Source: Akkermansia muciniphila
Lineage (GTDB): Bacteria > Verrucomicrobiota > Verrucomicrobiia > Verrucomicrobiales > Akkermansiaceae
Assembly (NCBI GenBank): GCA_945901795.1
Contig: CAMDLP010000021.1
Span: 1-48,120, forward strand
Length of the DNA stretch: 48,120 nt
Direction: 5' to 3'
This document shows, piece after piece, positions 12,531 to 20,455 of the stretch. A program made the position numbers and the translations under genes. Below the pieces are notes generated by a model that had not been told where the DNA came from, made no database searches, and was given only the letters and a program-made list of their open reading frames with translations. Position 1 is the stretch's first letter; each line of letters begins with the position of its first letter.

Positions 12531-14615
12531 TCAGAACTCGAAGGATGCGCCGATGTAGCAGTTGCGGCCGTTGGCGGGATCGATCCCGTCATTGCGGACG
12601 CGGGCGAAGTAGCTTTCGTCGAAGAGGTTGTTGATTCCGCCGATCAGGCGGACGTTGTCATGGATTTTGTATTCCGCGGTGAGGTCCCAGACCATGTAGG
12701 CGGGCACGGCGTATGGGGCGTCGTTGCTGTCGTTGGCGAAATGGTCGTCCAGGAAGGTGCCGCCGAGGGTGATCTTGAGCTTGTCCTGATAGTTGTAGTT
12801 CAGGCCGGTGCGGAGGATGAAATCCGGGGCGTATTGCGGCGTCTTGCCGTCGCTCGGGCCGCTGGTGAACTCCGCATCCAGCAGCGTGCCGTTCACATAC
12901 CAGTCGAGCGAGCCGTATTGCTCCGTGCCGGCGATGTCGCGGAGCAGGTCGGTGCTGGCGGATAGGTCGATGCCTTTGTGGATGGAGTCGCCGACGTTGG
13001 CGGTGGTGTTGCCGAGCGTGCCGATCTGGTCCTTGAAGGAGAGCAGGAAAGCGCTGGCATCGAGCGTGAGCCACTCGTTGGCGCGGGTGCGGTAGCCGAG
13101 TTCGTATTCGATGGATTTGCCTTCCTCAAGGTCGTCCGGGACGACTTGTCCGCCGCCGGTGGGCACGGCTTCGCTGAAAATCACCGGGCGATAACCTTGC
13201 GAGACGTTGGCGTAAAACGCCGAGTTTTCCGTGTCCTCGTATTCCATGCCCAACCCGCCGAGCAAGATGGAACCATCTTCATCGCGGGTGCGGGTGGCCA
13301 GCGCGGGATCGATGAAACGCGTGTTCACATCCTGGCTGAACGTTTCGACCCGCAATCCGGGAGTGATGGAGAATTTCCCAAACGCAAAACGGTTTTCCAC
13401 GAACACCGGCAGATAGAGAACCTCGCGGTCCGAAACGCGGGCGAGCCTGCCGGACGAGGCGGAAGGCGAACTGCCCACCTCGTCGGTGCGCGGGGAGTCG
13501 ACATGATAGATCTGGATGCCGGTGCTCAGCGTGTGCTGGGCCTGGCTGCCCCAGTTCAGCCGGTAACGGGCGTCGAGACCGAGGGTTTCGAAATTTTGAT
13601 CCTCGATCTGGTTGGTGGTTTTTGTGGGGAGGGTGCCGAATCCGCCGCCCTGCTGGCGCTTGCTGAAGCGGGTGTAGTCGGTCCACCAGGCGCTGGCGGT
13701 GAAGAAGGAGTCGGGTGTCGGCTCGATCTCGTAGGTCAGTGAGACGGAATCGCGGTCGAGCGAGAGTTCGTCGTGAAGGCGGGTGGCTTTGAGGCTGCCG
13801 GAGTTGAAATCGGCGACGGAGAGGCCGCCGGGTTCGCCGTGGTTTTCCTCGTAGGTGTCGGCGTTGAGGATGATTTTCCCGCCGTTATCGAGGGAGTAGA
13901 GCAGCTTGATCGCGCCGTTGTTGAGATCGTAGTCGCTGTTGGCGGAGCGGAATCCCTCGCTCTCGCGGTGGTTGAAATAGAGGTAGTAGCCGAGTTTGCC
14001 GACGGTGCCGTCCGTTGAGGAAAAGGTGGAGTAGAGATCGTCGCTGCCGACGACGTGCTGGGTGCGGAGCGAGAACGGCTTGTCGGTGCGCGGGCGGTGG
14101 GTGATGTAATTCAGCGCGCCACCGGGTTGCGGGCCGTGTTGCAGGGCGGCACCGCCGTGGAGGAATTCGATCCGGTCCACGGTGTCGAGCGGCGGGGTGT
14201 AGTAGGCTTCCGGATAGCCGAATTGGTCGGCGTGGATCGGGATTCCGTCGCGCAGCATCTGGGTGAACTGCGCGCGGTGCGGATTGAGCCCGCGGTAGCC
14301 GAGACTGACTAGCGGCGAGGATTCCTCGGCGAGCAGCAGGCCGGGAGTTTGGGAAAGCGCTTGGCGGTAGTTGTTGCCGACGATCCGCGCCTGGGCATCC
14401 AGATCGATGACCGCAGTCTTCTTGCCGGCGAAGATCGCGGCACCGGCCACGTCGGGAAGCCAGCCCTGCTGATTGGTCTCGTCGGACTCGGATTCTGCGG
14501 TGACCACCATCGCGTCCAAAGTTTTGAGGGCATCTTGCGCTGCTGCGCTGATGGAGAGTGACATGCCGACGGCGGAGATGACGGCAACGAGGCGGGCGGA
14601 TGATAGTCTTTTCAT
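12531..14615 (-). CDS. TonB-dependent outer-membrane receptor, FecA-like
   Basis: 694 aa from the ATG at 14615, which starts a good signal peptide (MKRLSSARLVAVISAVGM, cleaved near SAAAQD); an in-frame ATG 30 nt further upstream would overlap the candidate Fur site. A TonB box follows (LDAMVVTAE). The plug domain has LSQTPGLLLAEESS, the R-x-G-L-N motif (GYRGLNPHRAQ) and VDRIEFLHGGAALQHG. The 22-strand barrel runs to a terminal aromatic residue (ASFEF). The HRAQFTQMLRDGIPIHADQFGYP stretch is like ferric citrate or siderophore receptors, so uptake of a ferric chelate is the best guess; vitamin B12 or sugar cannot be excluded. Confidence 0.92.
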   Translation of the reverse strand: MKRLSSARLVAVISAVGMSLSISAAAQDALKTLDAMVVTAESESDETNQQGWLPDVAGAAIFAGKKTAVIDLDAQARIVGNNYRQALSQTPGLLLAEESSPLVSLGYRGLNPHRAQFTQMLRDGIPIHADQFGYPEAYYTPPLDTVDRIEFLHGGAALQHGPQPGGALNYITHRPRTDKPFSLRTQHVVGSDDLYSTFSSTDGTVGKLGYYLYFNHRESEGFRSANSDYDLNNGAIKLLYSLDNGGKIILNADTYEENHGEPGGLSVADFNSGSLKATRLHDELSLDRDSVSLTYEIEPTPDSFFTASAWWTDYTRFSKRQQGGGFGTLPTKTTNQIEDQNFETLGLDARYRLNWGSQAQHTLSTGIQIYHVDSPRTDEVGSSPSASSGRLARVSDREVLYLPVFVENRFAFGKFSITPGLRVETFSQDVNTRFIDPALATRTRDEDGSILLGGLGMEYEDTENSAFYANVSQGYRPVIFSEAVPTGGGQVVPDDLEEGKSIEYELGYRTRANEWLTLDASAFLLSFKDQIGTLGNTTANVGDSIHKGIDLSASTDLLRDIAGTEQYGSLDWYVNGTLLDAEFTSGPSDGKTPQYAPDFILRTGLNYNYQDKLKITLGGTFLDDHFANDSNDAPYAVPAYMVWDLTAEYKIHDNVRLIGGINNLFDESYFARVRNDGIDPANGRNCYIGASFEF

Positions 14616-14626
14616 GGGTCGATTAA

Positions 14627-14647
14627 TAATGAGACGCGTTCTCAATA
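14627..14647. promoter_or_regulatory. Candidate Fur box upstream of the receptor gene
   Basis: TGAGA-N5-TCTCA (14630-14644) is a perfect palindrome that extends to a 21-bp near-palindrome, 15 bp before the receptor ATG. Placed on the 7-1-7 Fur consensus, the TGA.A and T.TCA positions agree. An iron-responsive repressor site fits a receptor/tonB/exbBD operon. The palindrome is seen; Fur binding is inferred. Confidence 0.5.
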
Positions 14648-14805
14648 AGCGCCGGACGAGAAAAGCCTGCCCGGAGGGATCGCGTCAATCATAAATCTCG
14701 TGAAAAAAGCCCGACGGCTTGGGAGCGAGCGGCGAAAGGGCGGAAAAGTGAGTGGTATCCGCGATGGACGTTTGGCGCGGGATAGGGCAACAAGCGCGCC
14801 GCTTC

Positions 14806-16719
14806 ATGTCCGCTCTCCTCTCTGCCAACGAAATTCGCCTGACCTACGGTTATCAAACGCTGCTGGATGGCGTCACTCTGGCCATCGCCGCCGGGGAGAA
14901 AGCCGGGATGGTCGGTCGCAACGGCTGCGGGAAGACCTCGCTGCTCAAAATTCTCACCGGCCAGCAAATGGCGGACTCCGGGGAAATCTCCCTGCGCCGT
15001 GCCCTCCGCGTGGGCTATCTGCCGCAGGAGTTCGAGCTGGATTCGGAACTCACCGTGCAGGAAAACATCGCCTCGGGCGCGGCCGACATCGTCGAGGCCA
15101 TCCGTCGCTATGAAAACGGCGAGGGCAGCGACGCCGAGCTCAACGACCTGCTCCACCTCATCGACCACGCCGACGGCTGGAACCTCGACTCCCGGATCAA
15201 GGCCGCCTCCACCGCGCTCGGCACGCCGCCGCTCGACGCGATGGTCGGCCCGCTTTCCGGCGGCGAGAAACGCCGGGTCGCGCTTTGCCGCGCGCTCGCC
15301 TGCCAGCCGGATCTGCTGCTGCTCGACGAGCCGACCAACCATCTCGACGCCGAGTCGATCCGCTGGCTGGAGGATTATCTGAAGACCTTCCCCGGCGCGG
15401 TGATTTTCGTGACGCACGACCGTTACTTCCTCGACGTCATCGCCACGCGGATCATCGAGATCGACCAGGGCCGGGCGTTTTCGCATCCGGGGAATTACAC
15501 CGCGTTCCTGGAATCCAAGGCGATCCGCCAGCAGATTGCCAGCCAGACCGAGCGCCGCCGCCAGCGGTTCCTGCGCGAGGAGTTAGAGTGGGTTAGGTCC
15601 GGCGTCAAGGCGCGGGGCACCAAGCAGCGCACCCGGCTCGACAAGTATTACGAAATCGAAGGCCTCGAAGCGCCGCCCGAGGAGCGGGAAATGGACCTGC
15701 TCATCCCGCCGGCTCCGGACTTGGGAAACATCGTCGTCGAGCTGGAAGGCGCGGGCGTGAATGTCGGCTCGGAGAAGTCGCCGCGCTGGTTGTTCCGCAA
15801 TCTAACTCTCAGTCTGCGCCCCGGCCAGTGCACCGGCATCGTCGGCCGCAACGGCGTGGGCAAGACGACTTTGCTCAAGCTCTGCCTCGGCCAGCTCGAT
15901 CCGACCGAAGGCACCGCCGTCACCGGCAAGCGGGTGAAGGTGAACTACATCGACCAGACGCGGATGGTGCTCGACGGCACCGGCTCGCTGCTCGACGAGA
16001 TTTCCGACGGCAACGAGAAGCTGATGTTCGGCAACCAGCCGCTCGGCGCGCGGAACTATCTGCGGCGTTTCCTCTTCGATGACAAGCGCATCAACGAGCG
16101 CGTCGATCTTCTATCCGGCGGCGAGCGCGCGCGGTTGATGTTGGCCAAGGTTTTGAAAAACGGCGGCAACGTCATCGTGCTCGACGAGCCGACCAACGAC
16201 CTCGACCTGCCCTCGCTGCGGATGCTCGAGGAAGCGCTCGCGGTGTTCGACGGCTCGGTGATCGTCGTTTCCCACGACCGCTATTTCCTCGACCGGATCT
16301 GCGATCAGATCATCGCCTTCGAGGACGACGGCATCGCGGTGCAGGCGGGAAATTACTCCTACTATCTGGAAAAACGCCAGGCTCGCGAGGCCGCCCAGCG
16401 GATCCAGGCGCAAGCCGCCGCGCGGGAGGCCGCCGCCCGCCAGAAAGCTGCCAGCGCCCCAGCCGCCGCTGTGAAAAAAGGCCGCAAGCTCACCTTCAAC
16501 GAGAAGAACGAGCTCGAAGGCATGGAGACCGCCATCCTTGCCATCGAGCAGGAAACCGAGGCGCTGGAAGCACAACTCCACGATCCGGATTTCCAGTCAA
16601 AACGCTTGGCCGAAATCCCCGAGCTAGTCGCAAGACTGGACGCCGACAAAGCGAAAGTCGCCAAGCTCTACACCCGTTGGGAAGAACTCGAAGCCATCCG
16701 CGAAGCCGCGGGGGCTTGA
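14806..16719 (+). CDS. uup: ABC-F family ATPase, Uup-like
   Basis: 637 aa; the ATG at 14806 was chosen since an in-frame start 54 nt upstream adds residues without homology character. There are two ABC domains with no membrane segments. The first has Walker A GRNGCGKT (37-44), signature LSGGEKRR (150-157) and LLLDEPTNHLD. The second has GRNGVGKTT (348-356), LSGGERARL and VIVLDEPTNDLD. A charged inter-domain linker (about 235-300) is typical of ABC-F proteins that act in the ribosomal E site. The C-terminal 90 residues form a Lys/Ala-rich coiled coil, as in Uup, which binds DNA and nucleic acid junctions. Uup is favoured over EttA because of that tail. Confidence 0.9.
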   Translation: MSALLSANEIRLTYGYQTLLDGVTLAIAAGEKAGMVGRNGCGKTSLLKILTGQQMADSGEISLRRALRVGYLPQEFELDSELTVQENIASGAADIVEAIRRYENGEGSDAELNDLLHLIDHADGWNLDSRIKAASTALGTPPLDAMVGPLSGGEKRRVALCRALACQPDLLLLDEPTNHLDAESIRWLEDYLKTFPGAVIFVTHDRYFLDVIATRIIEIDQGRAFSHPGNYTAFLESKAIRQQIASQTERRRQRFLREELEWVRSGVKARGTKQRTRLDKYYEIEGLEAPPEEREMDLLIPPAPDLGNIVVELEGAGVNVGSEKSPRWLFRNLTLSLRPGQCTGIVGRNGVGKTTLLKLCLGQLDPTEGTAVTGKRVKVNYIDQTRMVLDGTGSLLDEISDGNEKLMFGNQPLGARNYLRRFLFDDKRINERVDLLSGGERARLMLAKVLKNGGNVIVLDEPTNDLDLPSLRMLEEALAVFDGSVIVVSHDRYFLDRICDQIIAFEDDGIAVQAGNYSYYLEKRQAREAAQRIQAQAAAREAAARQKAASAPAAAVKKGRKLTFNEKNELEGMETAILAIEQETEALEAQLHDPDFQSKRLAEIPELVARLDADKAKVAKLYTRWEELEAIREAAGA

Positions 16720-16726
16720 TCGTGCC

Positions 16727-16898
16727 GCACTCCGGACTGCGCTGAGCTCTGCTCGCGCCCATGGCAGCTCCGGCTCTGCCGGATGCGGTGCGGAGCGTCT
16801 TCTGCGGAACGAAGAGCTCCGCGCCCCATGGAGCAGAGCTCCATCCCCCGAAGGCGGCAGCAGAGCGTGCAGCACTCCGGAGTACGCGACGCTCTGCT
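16727..16898. repeat. Nested inverted/direct repeat cluster downstream of uup
   Basis: The 225-bp gap 16720-16944 holds no gene. It contains two direct copies of GCACTCCGGA (16727-16736, 16872-16881), a TGGAGC-AGA-GCTCCA hairpin (16829-16843), a 10-bp inverted repeat AGCAGAGCGT (16859-16868) with ACGCTCTGCT (16889-16898), and inside it the perfect palindrome ACTCCGGAGT (16874-16883). AGCAGAG or its complement CTCTGCT recurs at least four times. It resembles a REP-type mosaic element and could also terminate uup transcription. Confidence 0.65.
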
Positions 16899-16944
16899 CG
16901 CTGGCGCGGTGGACGAGTAAGAGCTTGGCGCGGCAGCCGGGAGC

Positions 16945-17369
16945 TCACTTGCCCTGGACCATCGGCGCACCTAACAACGAGAGGTTTTCGAGTTTGAACG
17001 GGACGTCGAAGGTTTGGAGAGTGCCTGAAATTTCCTTGAGGCCGGTGGCGCCGGGAGGCGGAAGTTTTAGTTCCACGTCGAAGATCACCGAGGTCTTGTC
17101 GGCGGAGAGATCGGGGGAGCCTTCTCGCCGAAAAGCAGCCCGCCCAACTCGTTGTCCAGCTCGGGCGCGTCTTGCATGTCGTATCCGTTTTTCGCCAGCC
17201 AAGCGTCGTCGGCCATGAGTTTTTCCAGGGCATCCAGCATTTTCGTGCCGTCGAAGGCCAGCGCGAGGGTGGCGGGAGGGGTCGCTTTGAAATTGGAGCT
17301 GGTGTCGATTTTGCCGGGAAGGTGGAAGGTGGCGGATTGCTTGAGGCTGCCGAGCATCTCGGAAAACAT
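16945..17369 (-). pseudogene. Frameshifted, N-terminally truncated gene of unknown function
   Basis: The frame beginning MFSEMLGSLKQSATFHLPGK (from 17369) reads well for about 83 codons to LGGLLFGEK and then degenerates. The neighbouring frame resumes with PDLSADKTSVIFDVELKLPP and ends MVQGK at 16945. One missing base in a run of five C (minus strand, about 17113-17117) would join them into a protein of about 142 aa. No signal peptide is left, and the 5' side abuts a repeat-like spacer, so the N-terminus appears lost as well. I do not recognise the family. A sequencing error in the homopolymer could explain the frameshift but not the missing N-terminus. Confidence 0.7.
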
Positions 17370-17480
17370 CGGCTTGAATCGAGCGTATCATTTTTTGAGC
17401 AATCATCCGGGTCTGAGTGAGCCTCGGACGGAGGCGGGGCCGCAATTCCAAAGTGCGGTGAGTTTCCAGCCGCCCGGGGA
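17370..17480. other. Non-coding spacer between glutaredoxin and the remnant
   Basis: A 111-bp stretch, GC-rich at one side and AT-rich (CATTTTTTGAGCAATCAT) at the other. No gene, terminator or promoter could be assigned. It marks the truncation boundary of the remnant. Confidence 0.4.
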
Positions 17481-17726
17481 TCAGCCCACGCCGTGTTTCT
17501 TGAGAAACGGGATGAGTTCGTCCAAGCCGAAGTCGGCGAGGACTTCGCCGTGCCAGTCCATGGTGGGGGCTTTGGACTGGCCGGAGAGCTCGACCATTTC
17601 CAGCATCGCCTCGCGGTTGCCGGAGACGACCACCGTTTTCACGGCGATTTTTTTGCGATCGAGATAATAGACGGCTTCGTCGCACCAAGGGCAACCGGGT
17701 TTGATATAGAGGATGGGAAGACTCAT
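17481..17726 (-). CDS. Glutaredoxin-family protein
   Basis: 81 aa; the ATG at 17726 gives the standard start of a thioredoxin-like strand (MSLPILYIKPGCPWCDEA). The dithiol active site is CPWC at residues 12-15. The cis-Pro loop is APTM, and DFGLDELIPFLKK forms the C-terminal helix. It reduces protein or glutathione disulfides in the cytoplasm. Both flanking reading frames are decayed, so this is the only intact gene between about 16720 and 18240. Confidence 0.92.
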   Translation of the reverse strand: MSLPILYIKPGCPWCDEAVYYLDRKKIAVKTVVVSGNREAMLEMVELSGQSKAPTMDWHGEVLADFGLDELIPFLKKHGVG

Positions 17727-17802
17727 GGGTGATTTGCTGAAAGGTTTTTCGGCGGGATTCCCTTTATCGTCCAGCACTGAATTTCATCTAGCAGCACAGG
17801 GG

Positions 17803-18099
17803 GGACGGTTCTTGATCGTGGTGGAGGCGGGCTTTTCATGGAACGAGGGCACCGCCGATCGCATGTTCCACGGAAAGCAATACGACTGGCCCATGACCCC
17901 CGAAGGCCAGGCCTCCTTCCTCAGGGACGTGTGCCGGACCATCCATGACACCCCTGGCGGTCGCGGTATCGGCGTGATCTGGTGGCACCCGGATTCCATC
18001 CCCGCCAAGGGAGCGAATGTCTGGATGGGCGGCAGCTGCGCGCTATGGCGCCCGGACGGTTCTCCTCTGCCCGCGCTCGGAGAGTTTGCCCGGTTCTAA
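17803..18099 (+). pseudogene. C-terminal fragment of a GH53 endo-beta-1,4-galactanase
   Basis: About 99 codons match only the end of glycoside hydrolase family 53: a strand with the nucleophile-like Glu (LIVVEAGFSW), then WPMTPEGQASFLRDV, RGIGVIWWHPDSIP and the closing GSPLPALGEFARF. The rest of the (beta/alpha)8 barrel, including the acid/base Glu, is absent. The frame continues upstream without a stop to 17713 but through the glutaredoxin promoter, with no homology character. This is a gene remnant, left by deletion or recombination, of an arabinogalactan-degrading enzyme. Confidence 0.75.
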
Positions 18100-18201
18100 C
18101 GCCATCCACTGACGCCAAATCATGGGATTAAGTGCCTCGAAACTTTTTTTCTAAGGATGGCAGGGGACAAGTGTCGTATCAGTGATGACTGCTTCGCACG
18201 A

Positions 18202-18230
18202 TTGACACAGCATCATTCACCCACTAGCCT
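18202..18230 (+). promoter_or_regulatory. Candidate promoter, TTGACA-N17-TAGCCT
   Basis: A perfect -35 hexamer TTGACA (18202-18207) is followed after 17 bp by TAGCCT, a weak -10. The predicted start of transcription is at or next to the ATG at 18238, so the mRNA could be leaderless. Only the -35 is convincing. Confidence 0.35.
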
Positions 18231-18237
18231 ACTCCTT

Positions 18238-18852
18238 ATGAAAATACTGAAAATTTTAGCACTGAGCGCCTTGACTGTGCTCCACTCCGAAGCCGCGATT
18301 GAAGAAGGGGCCAAGCCAAAAGAGTGGCCCGCCGATCCTGGGCATCATGTCGTGAAGGTTGAGCGCATTTTCAAAACGGAAGCCGAATCCGCACTCATCA
18401 CTGCTGCTGAAAATCTCGCGCCGAATGAAAAAGAGTTGCTGGCTTCGGCACAGAAGCAAGACGAGTCCGCGAAGCCTGTCGCCAAACAATGGTGGTATCA
18501 AGAAGTTAACAGCGTGAAAATTCCCTTCGCACTCACGGCCGATGCTGTCATTTATTATACGGAGCTGGTCAATGACTTTGGCAAACAGAAGCTCCACCGC
18601 TACTCAGCACCAGCCAGCCGTTTCCACTATGAAGCTCAGGTGGCAAAACACAAAACCTTCGAGGTCGATGGCAAAACGTTCACCAATGTATCAGTCGTCA
18701 CTTTATCGACGTCCTTCAGCGAGAAGTTCGTGACGACTGTAACAGAAGGTATTGAATTTACCAAAAAGCGTGTGGTAATCTTCGATGCCGCAGGAAAAGT
18801 CCTGCACACGAGCGGCGATGGAGAGACCGAGGTGCCCATCATGACGATTTGA
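18238..18852 (+). CDS. Exported protein of unknown function
   Basis: 204 aa from the ATG at 18238. A short signal peptide (MKILKILALSALTVLHSEAA) precedes a soluble domain of about 180 residues with a WWYQEVN motif and a beta-rich C-terminus (VEVDGKTFTNVSVV-like strands). I do not recognise the family. Codon use is visibly more AT-rich (AAA, GAA, TTT, ACT) than in neighbours such as uup or folP, which fits recent acquisition. A hairpin begins 3 nt after the stop. Confidence 0.75.
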   Translation: MKILKILALSALTVLHSEAAIEEGAKPKEWPADPGHHVVKVERIFKTEAESALITAAENLAPNEKELLASAQKQDESAKPVAKQWWYQEVNSVKIPFALTADAVIYYTELVNDFGKQKLHRYSAPASRFHYEAQVAKHKTFEVDGKTFTNVSVVTLSTSFSEKFVTTVTEGIEFTKKRVVIFDAAGKVLHTSGDGETEVPIMTI

Positions 18853-18855
18853 CAC

Positions 18856-18880
18856 CGTGGCGGCGGATTTCCATCCGCCA
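18856..18880. repeat. CGTGGCGGCG-type palindromic repeat, gene-end hairpin
   Basis: Starts with CGTGGCGGCG (18856-18865) and folds as GGCGGAT-TTCC-ATCCGCC (18862-18879), immediately after a stop codon. It shares its first ten bases with the elements at 37524 and 45153. It could serve as a terminator or mRNA-stabilising hairpin. The rest of the gap to 18989 shows nothing I can assign. Confidence 0.6.
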
Positions 18881-18989
18881 AGCCAATCAATCCTAAGCGT
18901 TTTATCGAGTGGCAGGTCAACTGGGGAACTGAATCAGAAAGCCGACATTGACATCACGTTGGCAGACTCGGGGGAAAAGAAAGGATCGA

Positions 18990-19118
18990 TCAAGACGTTA
19001 CCACCGGGGGCGCTTGAAAGAGAGGCTTGGACTTGATCGCTGATTTGTAAACGCCCCAGCCGAGGGGCAGGATCACGAGCATCCAGGCGATGATCAACTT
19101 GAGTGTGGAGGCCTTCAT
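18990..19118 (-). CDS. Small single-helix partner of the OFA-family MFS transporter
   Basis: 42 aa with one transmembrane helix (TLKLIIAWMLVILPLGWGVY) followed by KSAIKSKPLFQ. This resembles the short 'MFS transporter small subunit' proteins encoded directly behind OFA-type (oxalate/formate antiporter-like) permeases. Its ATG overlaps the transporter stop in an ATGA tetramer, so translation is coupled and the two are probably made in fixed ratio. Its biochemical role is not known to me; it may stabilise or gate the permease. Confidence 0.8.
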   Translation of the reverse strand: MKASTLKLIIAWMLVILPLGWGVYKSAIKSKPLFQAPPVVTS

Positions 19119-20452
19119 GGGTGGTGATGTTTGGTGGCGACAGGGCGGACGAGGAGATTGGCCACAAGGCCGACCATCAGCAGGCCGCACATCATGTAAA
19201 ACGTGCCATTGTAGGCTTCCGCTTTGGGCACTCCGGCGGCGACGCGTGAATCGTAGAGACCATTGACAAGGGCCGGACCGATCACGGCGGCGACGCTCCA
19301 GGAAGTGATCAGGCGGCCGTGGATGGCACCGACCTGATAGGTTCCGAAGAGATCTCTCAAGTAGGCCGGGATGGTGGCAAATCCGCCTCCATACATGCTG
19401 ATGATTCCGGCGGTTAGAGAAACGAAAAGAACCTTGTTCTGAGTCTGTTGGGCCCAAGGAAGCAGGGCGTAGAGCACCGCTCCCAGAATGAAGTAGAGGC
19501 AATACACGGTCTTGCGTCCGGTACGGTCGGAAATGGAAGACCAAATGAAGCGTCCGCCGAGATTGGAGATCGAAAGCAGCCCGGCGAAGCCTGCTCCGAT
19601 GGCGGCGTTGGAGGTCTTTTGCGCATCGCTCACGGCGGCCCCGAGGAACATGTCCTGGAACATGTCGGCAGCGCGACCGAGTACCCCGATCCCGGCACTG
19701 ACATTCATGCAAAGCACGATCCAAAGGAGCCAGAACTGAGGTGTCCGCCAGGCGGTGTCGACGGCGACTCTGGCGCTGGTGATCATGCTGTTTTTTTGCT
19801 CACTCGGCACGTAGCCGTCCGGTTTCCAGCCATCGGCCGGCACGCGCACGGTGACCGCGGCCATGAGAATGAACAGCGAGTAGAGGCCGGCCATCGTCGC
19901 CAGTGCCTGCGCGGCTCCGGTGTGGGTGCCGTTCTGATAGTATTTCATCAATTCCTGGCCGAGCGGCGAGCCAATCAGAGCTCCGCCGCCAAAGCCCATG
20001 ATGGCCATGCCGGTGGCCATTCCCGGGCGGTCGGGGAACCATTTCACGAGGGTGGAAACGGGGGCGATGTAACCCAGCCCGAGACCGATGCCACCGACAA
20101 ATCCGTAACCGAAAAGCACCAGCGCGAGCGACTTCAGATACACGCCGAGCGAGGCAAGGAGCAGGCCGCCGCAAAAGCACGCGCAGGATGCCACCAGGGT
20201 GCGGCGTGGTCCGCTGCGTTCCACCCATTTGCCAAAGACCGCGGCCGAGAGTCCCAGCATGACCAGCGCAATCGCGTAGGCCCATTGGATGTTGGAAATC
20301 GGCACGCCGAGCTCCGCCATGAGCGGTTTGTTGAACACGCTGAAGCCATACACCTGGCCGATGCACATGTGGGCGGCGATCGCGGCGGGCGGAACCAGCC
20401 AGCGATTGAAACCCGGCGGAGCGATCGTGCGTTCCCGGCTGAGGAGGTTCAT
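19115..20452 (-). CDS. OFA-family MFS carboxylate transporter
   Basis: 445 aa with 12 hydrophobic helices. Family features are the N-terminal CIGQVYGFSVFNKPL, GKWVERSGPRRT between helices 2 and 3, GGIGLGLGYIAPVSTLVKWFPDRPGMATG in helices 4-5, and GGRFIWSSISDRTGRK at the second-half A-motif. OFA relatives exchange or import small monocarboxylates and dicarboxylates such as oxalate, formate, lactate or pyruvate; the substrate here is unknown. The gene begins 3 nt after the cupredoxin stop and couples to the small partner. Placement with a sugar dehydrogenase and a copper protein suggests import of an organic acid oxidation product; this is inference. Confidence 0.92.
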   Translation of the reverse strand: MNLLSRERTIAPPGFNRWLVPPAAIAAHMCIGQVYGFSVFNKPLMAELGVPISNIQWAYAIALVMLGLSAAVFGKWVERSGPRRTLVASCACFCGGLLLASLGVYLKSLALVLFGYGFVGGIGLGLGYIAPVSTLVKWFPDRPGMATGMAIMGFGGGALIGSPLGQELMKYYQNGTHTGAAQALATMAGLYSLFILMAAVTVRVPADGWKPDGYVPSEQKNSMITSARVAVDTAWRTPQFWLLWIVLCMNVSAGIGVLGRAADMFQDMFLGAAVSDAQKTSNAAIGAGFAGLLSISNLGGRFIWSSISDRTGRKTVYCLYFILGAVLYALLPWAQQTQNKVLFVSLTAGIISMYGGGFATIPAYLRDLFGTYQVGAIHGRLITSWSVAAVIGPALVNGLYDSRVAAGVPKAEAYNGTFYMMCGLLMVGLVANLLVRPVATKHHHP

Positions 20453-20455
20453 GAA

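Noticed and set aside
11759-12592. Long in-frame N-terminal extension of exbB
   Set aside because: It overlaps tonB out of frame and is Arg/Pro-rich without family features; the GTG at 11758 gives a normal ExbB.
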